NCBI GenBank assembly: GCA_041163265.1
Contig: JBEARL010000004.1
Coordinates: 1 to 39,495, forward strand
From: CSBr16-57R1 sp041163265
GTDB taxonomy: Bacteria > Actinomycetota > Nitriliruptoria > Nitriliruptorales > Nitriliruptoraceae
Length of the DNA: 39,495 bases
Direction of reading: 5' to 3'
Positions within the stretch are counted from its first letter, which is position 1; the number at the start of each line of letters is the position of its first letter. Below the pieces are notes generated by a model. That model was not told the origin of the DNA. It saw nothing but the letters and a program-made list of their open reading frames with translations, and ran no database searches. The translations under genes were made by a program, and so were the position numbers. Shown in pieces: positions 34,348 to 39,495 of this stretch.

Positions 34348-34850
34348 CGGCGCCGATCTACCCCGGCAGCTTCGACCCCGTGACCCTCGGCCACGTCGAC
34401 GTGATGACGCGGGCGGTCGCGGCCCTCGGTCGCCTCTGCGTCGCGGTCGTCGCCAACCCCTCCAAGACGCCGCTCCTGCCGGCGGACGAGCGCGTCGCGC
34501 TGATCCGCGGCGAGCTCGCGCGCGTCGGGCTCGACGACGTCGAGGTCGTCGCGTTCGACGGCCTGCTCGTCGACCTCTGCACGCAGCGCGGAGCGACCGT
34601 CGTCGTGAAGGGCCTGCGCGGCGCGGCCGACCTCGACGGCGAGCTGCCGATGGCTCAGATGAACCGGGCGATGTCCGGGGTCGAGACGCTGTTCGTCGCG
34701 ACGGCCCCCGAGCACTCGCACCTCTCGAGCAGCCTCGTGCGCGAGGTGGCCCGCCTCGGCGGCCCGCTGGACCACGCCGTCGGACCCGCCGTGGCGGCCG
34801 CCCTGCGCGCGGCCCGTGCGACCGGGGGGTCGGCCGAGCCCCGTCGCTAG
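34344..34850 (+). CDS. coaD: Phosphopantetheine adenylyltransferase CoaD
   Basis: A 168-residue enzyme, standard family length. The nucleotidyltransferase start YPGSFDPVTLGHVDVMTRA carries the (T/H)xGH signature. VVVKGLRGAADLDGELPMAQMNR and the ISSS-like LSSSLVRE complete the site. It adenylylates 4'-phosphopantetheine in coenzyme A synthesis. GTG 34344 overlaps rsmD, with GGAGGG just before. Its stop is TAG, part of a TAGGCT element leading to the next gene. Confidence 0.95.
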   Translation: MTAPIYPGSFDPVTLGHVDVMTRAVAALGRLCVAVVANPSKTPLLPADERVALIRGELARVGLDDVEVVAFDGLLVDLCTQRGATVVVKGLRGAADLDGELPMAQMNRAMSGVETLFVATAPEHSHLSSSLVREVARLGGPLDHAVGPAVAAALRAARATGGSAEPRR

Positions 34851-34853
34851 GCT
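34848..34853 (+). promoter_or_regulatory. -10-like TAGGCT overlapping the coaD stop codon
   Basis: The coaD stop TAG is the start of the hexamer, which ends 28 bases before GTG 34882. GGAG lies between. Distance and layout match the ddl promoter. Confidence 0.55.
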
Positions 34854-34881
34854 CGAAGCACCCCCTCCTCCCGGAGCCGAC

Positions 34882-35442
34882 GTGTCCGACCTCGACGCCC
34901 GCGGCGCCGCCGACGCGTCGGCGGACGGGACCCCGGTGACCGTCGAGGACCTCCTCGACGAGCTGGACGCGATGCTGGACGATGCGCGCGCGATGCCGCT
35001 GTCGGCCTCGGTGCTCGTCAACCGCGGCGAGGTCACGGCCCGCCTGCGCGGCGTGCGCGACCTTCTCCCCGAGGAGCTCGCCCGCGCCCGCTGGGTCGTG
35101 CGCGAGGAGGACGCGATCCGCGCGCGCGCCGAGGAGGACGCGGCCGCGATGCTGGCCGACGCCCGTGCCGAGTCGGCGCGGCTCGTCTCGGAGCAGCACG
35201 TCGTCCTCGAGGCCGAGCAGGAGGCCGAGCGGATCCGCACGGCCGCCGAGGACGCGGCCCGGGCGATGCGCCTCGAGGCCGAGGACTACGTCGACGCGAA
35301 GCTCGCGAACTTCGAGGTCGTGCTCCAGAAGACCCTGGCGACCGTCGAGCGCGGGCGCGAGCGGCTGCGGGGTCGGCTCGACGCCGACGAGCTCGCGGCC
35401 GACGACCTGCTGGACGACGTGGCGCCCGACGGCGGGCGGTGA
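34882..35442 (+). CDS. Coiled-coil DivIVA-domain protein, SepIVA-like by synteny
   Basis: A 186-residue acidic protein. After a short head, VTVEDLLDELDAMLDDARAMPLSASVLVNRGEV resembles the conserved N-terminal region of small actinobacterial DivIVA-like proteins. Residues about 70-165 are a continuous coiled coil rich in Ala, Glu and Arg (AEEDAAAMLADARAESARLV, AEQEAERIRTAAEDAARAMR). In mycobacteria the gene next to the DUF177 gene in the coaD/rnc/mutM/smc neighbourhood is SepIVA, a septum and envelope-synthesis factor; position and architecture match. GTG 34882 has GGAG five bases upstream. The role is inferred. Confidence 0.78.
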   Translation: MSDLDARGAADASADGTPVTVEDLLDELDAMLDDARAMPLSASVLVNRGEVTARLRGVRDLLPEELARARWVVREEDAIRARAEEDAAAMLADARAESARLVSEQHVVLEAEQEAERIRTAAEDAARAMRLEAEDYVDAKLANFEVVLQKTLATVERGRERLRGRLDADELAADDLLDDVAPDGGR

Positions 35443-35446
35443 CCCC

Positions 35447-36091
35447 GTGCGGGTCCCCGTCGTCGGCCTCCTCGGTCGGACGGGCGAGCGACGCCCGCTC
35501 GTCCGCGACGTCGACCCCACCGAGTTCGGCGACGACCCGTGGGGGCTGGCCGAGGGCGTCGAGGGGCCGGTCGGCCTCGACCTGACCCTCGAGGCCGTCA
35601 GCGACGGCGTCCTGGTCCGCGGTGACGTCACGGCCGCGCTGCGCATCCCCTGCGCCCGCTGCCTCGCGCCGACCGTGCACCCGCGCCGCGCCCACGTCAC
35701 CGAGCTGCACCGCCGCACCGTGCGCGCACCGGGCCGCGGGGCGGGATCGCGCGGCCGCGCGGCCGAGGACGAGGCGGACGACGGCGGCCCCGAGGAGGGG
35801 GAGGAGTACCTCCTCGTCGATGGGGACGCGGCGCTCGACCTCGACCGCATGGTGCGGGACGCGCTGCTGCTCGACGTCCCCGTCCGGGTGCTGTGCCGGC
35901 CGGACTGCGCGGGGCTCTGCCCGGTCTGCGGCCGCGACCGGAACGCCGGGCCCTGCGACCACGCGACCGCGCCGACCGGCGACCCGCGGTGGGCCGCCCT
36001 CGACGACCTGCGGGAGCGGCTGGCCGCGGAGGGCGCCGAGGGCCGGCAGGGCGCCGGGGGGGCCGGGGCGGACGCTCCCGGGGCCGGCTAG
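35447..36091 (+). CDS. DUF177/YceD family protein
   Basis: A 214-residue protein with the family's central cysteine motif RIPCARCLAPT and the C-terminal LCRPDCAGLCPVCGRDRN ... GPCD. These form two Cys clusters, probably a zinc site. An acidic/Gly loop (about 98-125) separates the halves, and the last 25 residues are low-complexity Gly/Ala. Family knowledge: YceD/DUF177 is almost always next to rpmF and is linked to 23S rRNA maturation. GTG 35447 lies five bases after the preceding stop. Its own stop TAG begins a TAGGCT element. Confidence 0.9.
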   Translation: MRVPVVGLLGRTGERRPLVRDVDPTEFGDDPWGLAEGVEGPVGLDLTLEAVSDGVLVRGDVTAALRIPCARCLAPTVHPRRAHVTELHRRTVRAPGRGAGSRGRAAEDEADDGGPEEGEEYLLVDGDAALDLDRMVRDALLLDVPVRVLCRPDCAGLCPVCGRDRNAGPCDHATAPTGDPRWAALDDLRERLAAEGAEGRQGAGGAGADAPGAG

Positions 36092-36094
36092 GCT
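36089..36094 (+). promoter_or_regulatory. -10-like TAGGCT overlapping the DUF177 stop codon
   Basis: TAG of the stop begins the hexamer, 77 bases before the rpmF start. Transcripts from here would carry the repeat-rich leader described at 36097-36152. Confidence 0.5.
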
Positions 36095-36096
36095 CC

Positions 36097-36152
36097 CGGG
36101 ACCTCGTCCCGCACGGCCGCGCCGCCGGGACCCCGCACGGCCCCCCGCACGG
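36097..36152 (+). repeat. rpmF leader: hairpin and three CCGCACGG direct repeats
   Basis: A perfect six-base hairpin (CGGGAC, loop CTC, GTCCCG, 36097-36111) is followed by three exact CCGCACGG octamers at 36109-36116, 36133-36140 and 36145-36152. Their starts are 24 and 12 bases apart. All lie between the -10-like element and the rpmF ribosome site (AGGAG), so they would be in the leader RNA or act as a protein-binding array on DNA. Confidence 0.5.
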
Positions 36153-36171
36153 TCCCGCCAGGAGTCCCTCC

Positions 36172-36348
36172 ATGCCCGTCCCGAAGCGCAAGATGTCCCG
36201 CGCCCGGACCCGGCACCGCCGGTCCAGCTGGCTGCGCACGGCCGCGCCGACCGTCGCCACGTGCCCGCGCTGCCGCTCGCCGCGGCGTCCCCACACGGTC
36301 TGCGCGACCTGCGGGACCTACGCCGGCCGCACGGTCGTCGAGGCCTGA
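36172..36348 (+). CDS. rpmF: 50S ribosomal protein L32
   Basis: A 58-residue protein starting PVPKRKMSRARTRHRRSSW, the L32 hallmark. The zinc ribbon is complete: CPRC and CATC (Cys-x2-Cys twice), the zinc-binding (C+) form. AGGAG lies eight bases before ATG 36172. It sits between DUF177 and rnc, the common order. Its leader holds repeats that may control it. High confidence. Confidence 0.97.
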   Translation: MPVPKRKMSRARTRHRRSSWLRTAAPTVATCPRCRSPRRPHTVCATCGTYAGRTVVEA

Positions 36349-36364
36349 GCCGACCGGAGCGCCC

Positions 36365-37072
36365 GTGACCCGACCGGCGCCGGGCTCCGACGAGGACCTG
36401 GCCGTGCTGGTCGCCGAGCTCGGCGTCCCCGTCGGGGGCGATGACGGGGTCGACCCGGCGCTGCTGCGGGCGGCGGTCACCCACCGCTCCTACGCCTTCG
36501 AGCACCCCGGCGAGCCGGACGGCGAGCGCCTCGAGCTGCTCGGCGACGCCGTGGTCGACCTCGCCGTGACGTGGCGCCTCGTCGAGGCCGACCCCGCGGC
36601 GGACGAGGGCCTGCTGTCGCGCCGACGCAGCGCGGTGGTCAGCGGGGCCGCGCTGGCGGCGGCCGCGCGGACCGTCGACCTCGGGTCCCACCTACGGCTG
36701 GGACGTGGCGAGGCCGCCTCGGGCGGGTCCGACAAGGACTCGCTGCTCGCGGACGCCCTCGAGGCCGTCGTCGGCGCCGTGTTCGGGTCGCTCGGCTGGG
36801 AGGCCGCCGACGCGCTCGTCGGACGGCTGCTCGCCGACGGCCTCGCCGCCGCCACCGACGACGCGCGCGACGCGAAGACCGCGCTGCAGGAACTGGCCGC
36901 CGCGCGGGGGCTGCCGGCCCCCGACTACCGCGTGGAGCGCACGGGTCCGGACCATGCCCCGACGTTCACGGTCGAGGTCGCGCTGGCCGGGACGACCGCG
37001 TCGGGGCGGGGCGGCAGCCGCCGGGAGGCGGAGCAGGCCGCCGCCCGGGAGGCGCTGGGACGCCTCCGGTAG
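36365..37072 (+). CDS. rnc: Ribonuclease III
   Basis: A 235-residue double-strand RNA nuclease. The signature is GERLELLGDAVVDLAV with Glu54, Glu57 and Asp61; the second metal pair is Asp130 and Glu133 in LLADALEAVVGAVF. A C-terminal dsRNA-binding domain (about 167-235) ends GSRREAEQAAAREALGRL. It processes rRNA precursors and structured mRNAs. GTG 36365 starts 16 bases after rpmF. Its stop TAG begins a TAGGGT element ahead of mutM. Confidence 0.96.
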   Translation: MTRPAPGSDEDLAVLVAELGVPVGGDDGVDPALLRAAVTHRSYAFEHPGEPDGERLELLGDAVVDLAVTWRLVEADPAADEGLLSRRRSAVVSGAALAAAARTVDLGSHLRLGRGEAASGGSDKDSLLADALEAVVGAVFGSLGWEAADALVGRLLADGLAAATDDARDAKTALQELAAARGLPAPDYRVERTGPDHAPTFTVEVALAGTTASGRGGSRREAEQAAAREALGRLR

Positions 37073-37075
37073 GGT
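37070..37075 (+). promoter_or_regulatory. -10-like TAGGGT overlapping the rnc stop codon
   Basis: The rnc stop TAG starts the hexamer (TAGGGTC), 55 bases before GTG 37131. It is the fourth case in the window in which a TAG stop is part of such an element. Confidence 0.45.
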
Positions 37076-37130
37076 CCGCGGGTCCCGGCGGGGGCGCGCG
37101 CCGTCCGGCGCCCGGGGGAGGGATCGCGCG

Positions 37131-37976
37131 GTGCCCGAACTGCCCGAGGCCGAGGTCCTGCGCCGCGAGCTCGAGCGCGAGATCGTCGGCAAGCGCGTCG
37201 CGTCCGTCGAGGTCCGCACGCCCGGCGTCGTCCAGCCGTGGCACCGCACGCGGCCGGACTTCATCAAGCTCCTGACCGACCGGCGCGTCGGCGCCGTGCG
37301 CCGCATCGGCGTCCGACTGCTCATCGACCTCGACGACGACCGCAGCTGGCTGATCGACCCGGGCCCGAGCGGCTCGCTCCACGTCGAGGCGCCGGACGCC
37401 TCCGTGAGGGCGCCCACGCACGCCGCGGTGCGGTTCACCGCCGGCGGCTCGCTGCACCTCAGCGACGCGGGGAAGCCGATGTGCCTGCGCACCGGCGTCA
37501 TGCCCACCACCGAGGCCGAGGTCGAGGCCGAGGTCGCGCCGGGGGCCATCGACCTGCTCGCCGACCCGCCGCCGTGGCAGGACTTCGCCCACCGGCTCGC
37601 CTCGCCCGACGAGCCGCTCCGCGTCGGGCTGGCCGACGCCCGCCGGTTCGTCGGGCTCGGCGACGTCTCCAGCGACGAGATCCTGTGGGAGGCCGGGCTC
37701 CGGCCCGACCGCGTGCCGTCGTCGCTGAGCGCCCAGGAGTTCCGCCGGCTGTACCGGTCGGCGCAGGAGGTGCTCGTCGCCGCGATGAAGGCCTCGGGGT
37801 CGGTGCTCGACGACGTCGACCCGGACTCGCCGCTCGACGAGGACGGCGCGCCGGCCGGGCACCTCAACGTCCACGGCCGCGAGGGCATGCCCTGCCCGCG
37901 GTGCCGCACGCCGATCGCCCGCACGAAGGTGCGCAAGGACACCGTCGCCCACCACTGCCCGCGGTGCCAGGGCTGA
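37131..37976 (+). CDS. mutM: Fpg/Nei-family DNA glycosylase (MutM position) with diverged DNA-contact residues
   Basis: A 281-residue protein in the syntenic mutM place between rnc and smc. The catalytic start PELPE (Pro2, Glu3) is intact. The helix-two-turn-helix region RRFVGLGDVSSDEILWEAGLRP and the C-terminal zinc finger (Cys255, Cys258, Cys276, Cys279) are present. Several usual Fpg residues differ. The RR-x-KY lysine region reads RRIGVRLLIDL. LGMSGSL is DPGPSGSL. The DPRRFG loop is replaced by SDAGKPMCLR. The conserved Asn of GxGN is Asp178. The finger lacks the expected Arg. GTG 37131 follows GGGGGAGG. It is coupled to smc (TGATG). Base-excision repair is likely, but lesion specificity may differ from true MutM. 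Confidence 0.85.
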   Translation: MPELPEAEVLRRELEREIVGKRVASVEVRTPGVVQPWHRTRPDFIKLLTDRRVGAVRRIGVRLLIDLDDDRSWLIDPGPSGSLHVEAPDASVRAPTHAAVRFTAGGSLHLSDAGKPMCLRTGVMPTTEAEVEAEVAPGAIDLLADPPPWQDFAHRLASPDEPLRVGLADARRFVGLGDVSSDEILWEAGLRPDRVPSSLSAQEFRRLYRSAQEVLVAAMKASGSVLDDVDPDSPLDEDGAPAGHLNVHGREGMPCPRCRTPIARTKVRKDTVAHHCPRCQG

Positions 37977-39495
37977 TGTTCCTCACCTCGCTGACGCTGC
38001 GCGGCTTCAAGTCGTTCGCCGACGAGACGACGCTGACCGTCGAGCCGGGCATCACGGTCGTCGTCGGGCCGAACGGCTCGGGCAAGTCCAACGTCGTCGA
38101 CGCGCTGTCGTGGGTGCTCGGCACCAACTCGGCGCGGAAGGTCCGCGGCTCGGCGATGACCGACGTCATCTTCGCCGGCTCGCCCGGCCGCGCCCGCGCC
38201 CGCCGGGCCCGCGTCGAGATCGTGATCGACAACTCCGACGGGCGGCTCGAGGGGACCGGGATCGGGACCGCCGGCTCGGCCGGGGCGTTCCGCGAGGTCC
38301 GCGTCGCGCGGACCGTCGACGAGGACGGCCTCGGCACCTACGAGATCAACGGCGAGGAGGTCCGCGCGCTCGACGTGCAGGAGCTGCTGAGCGACACCGG
38401 GCTCGGCCGCGAGCTGCACACGATCGTCGGCCAGGGCCAGCTGGACGAGATCCTGAACGCCCGCCCCGAGGAGCGGCGCCGGTTCATCGAGGAGGCGGCC
38501 GGCGTGCTGAAGCACCGCCGGCGCCGCGAACGGGCCGTGCGGAAGCTCGAGGCCGTCGACGGTCACGTCGAGAAGCTCCGGACCGTGCTGCGCGAGCTGC
38601 GGCGCCAGCTGCGGCCCCTCGAGCAGCAGGCTCGGGCGGCTGACCGTCATGCGGCGCTGCAGGCCGAGCTGCGCGAGGTCCGGGTCCAGCTGGCGGCCCG
38701 CGAGGCGGCCCTTCTCGAGCGCGAGGCCCTCGCCGCCGGCCGGACCGAGGAGGAGGCCCTCGCCGAGCAGCAGCGCCTCGAGGACGCGCTGGCCGCGGCC
38801 CGGGCCGAGGAGTCGGCGGCCTCGACCGGGATGGACGAGGTCGCCCGGGTCGGCGGCGTCGAAGAGGAGCGGTACCACGCGCTGTCGCGGCTGGGGGAGC
38901 GGCTGCGCGGCACCCACGACCTCGTCGTCGCGACGCGCAGGCGCCTGACCGAGGCCGTCCGCGAGCCGCTGCTCGAGCGCTCGGGCGCCGACCTGCGCGA
39001 GCGGGCCGACGAGGTGGCCCGCGGCCGGACCGACCGCGAGGCCGCGCGGGACACCTCCGCCGCCGACGTCGACGCCGCCCGCGGCGCGCTCGTCGAGGTC
39101 GAGGACCGCGGCCGCCGCCGTGGCGAGGTCGTCGTGCTCGAGCAGCGCGTCGCCACCCGCGAGCAGGAGCGGGGCCGCATCGAGGCTCGCGTCGGCGAGC
39201 TGGCCGCTCGCGACGCGACGCTGGCCGGCGAGGCCGACACGGTCCGCGCCGAGATCCAGCGCCTCGACGAGGGCGAGCGCGGCCTGACCGACGCCGTCGA
39301 CCTGGCCGAGGCGCGGCTGCGCGCCGCCGACGAGCGGCGCACCGCCGTCGAGGGCGACGTCCGCGCCGCCGAGTCCGACCGGACCGCGCAGGCCGCGCGG
39401 GCCGAGGCGCTCCGCGCCGCCGCCGCCGACGCGTCCCGGGGGGCCGCCGCGCTGGTCGCGGCCGACCTCGACGGCGTGCTCGGCGGCCTCTCGGA
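37976..39495 (+). CDS. smc: Chromosome segregation ATPase SMC, N-terminal part (runs off window)
   Basis: 506 codons are visible before the window ends. The N-terminal ATPase lobe has MFLTSLTLRGFKSFAD, Walker A GPNGSGKSNVVDALSWVLG (31-49) and the Q-loop QGQLDEILNARPEERRRFIEEAAGV. From about residue 170 a long coiled-coil arm rich in Arg, Glu and Ala begins and continues to the edge; the hinge lies beyond. SMC forms the condensin-like complex with ScpA/ScpB. ATG 37976 shares its A with the mutM stop. Confidence is very high for the family. Confidence 0.97.
   Translation, partial: MFLTSLTLRGFKSFADETTLTVEPGITVVVGPNGSGKSNVVDALSWVLGTNSARKVRGSAMTDVIFAGSPGRARARRARVEIVIDNSDGRLEGTGIGTAGSAGAFREVRVARTVDEDGLGTYEINGEEVRALDVQELLSDTGLGRELHTIVGQGQLDEILNARPEERRRFIEEAAGVLKHRRRRERAVRKLEAVDGHVEKLRTVLRELRRQLRPLEQQARAADRHAALQAELREVRVQLAAREAALLEREALAAGRTEEEALAEQQRLEDALAAARAEESAASTGMDEVARVGGVEEERYHALSRLGERLRGTHDLVVATRRRLTEAVREPLLERSGADLRERADEVARGRTDREAARDTSAADVDAARGALVEVEDRGRRRGEVVVLEQRVATREQERGRIEARVGELAARDATLAGEADTVRAEIQRLDEGERGLTDAVDLAEARLRAADERRTAVEGDVRAAESDRTAQAARAEALRAAAADASRGAAALVAADLDGVLGGLS

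Overview
The window is a very GC-rich (visibly above 70%) bacterial chromosome segment. Its gene order and content point to the Actinomycetota. The evidence is the recG ... rsmD-coaD-DivIVA-like-DUF177-rpmF-rnc-mutM-smc block, a CofC enzyme of F420 synthesis, an actinobacterial-type succinylase route to diaminopimelate (dapC, dapD, dapE), heavy GTG start use, and nearly universal TGA stops. I cannot place it below phylum. I see no tRNA, rRNA, CRISPR array, IS element or phage gene. No gap between genes exceeds 300 bases, and about a dozen neighbouring gene pairs overlap by 1-4 bases.

Layout. 1-4.2 kb: the end of a VapB antitoxin and its VapC toxin; a frameshifted TetR regulator; a divergent LytR-CpsA-Psr protein with a peptidoglycan-binding tail; and a frameshifted secreted FN3/glycine-rich protein. 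4.2-8 kb: an MMPL/RND exporter divergent from a TetR regulator across a perfect palindrome, then a tiny membrane-protein ORF. 8-13.4 kb: a membrane-anchored molybdopterin oxidoreductase divergent from pstSCAB. A two-unit PHO box lies between them, and a large hairpin closes the pst side. 13.4-16.3 kb (minus strand): dapD-dapE-comB. 16.4-19.6 kb (plus): a glycerophosphodiester phosphodiesterase, a UMF1-type MFS transporter and a DUF368 (undecaprenyl-phosphate recycling) protein. 19.6-24.7 kb: a DapC-like aminotransferase divergent from serB and an unrecognised protein that may have an ADP-ribosyltransferase-like N-terminus; then, on the minus strand, a beta-propeller glycosidase-like gene, cofC and a degenerate cold-shock-like protein. 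24.8-27.3 kb: gpsA with a chloramphenicol-phosphotransferase-like kinase, facing an acyl-CoA-type SDR. 27.4-39.5 kb (plus): ddl, recG, an SDR, oligopeptidase B, rsmD, coaD, a SepIVA/DivIVA-like protein, DUF177, rpmF, rnc, a divergent mutM and the start of smc.

Themes. Envelope building is prominent: DAP synthesis, Ddl, the LCP protein, undecaprenyl-phosphate recycling and a SepIVA-like protein. Phosphate supply (pst, GDPD) is the second theme. The most noteworthy regulatory signal is a recurring TAGSNTC -10-like element just upstream of many genes. Every TAG stop codon among the annotated genes (four) lies inside such an element, so the end of one gene appears to form the promoter of the next. 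Three genes in the window have lost a hallmark active-site residue: an SDR (Lys to Arg), a P-loop kinase (Walker A Lys to Arg) and MutM (several DNA-contact residues). I did not find a clear multi-gene system of an undescribed type.
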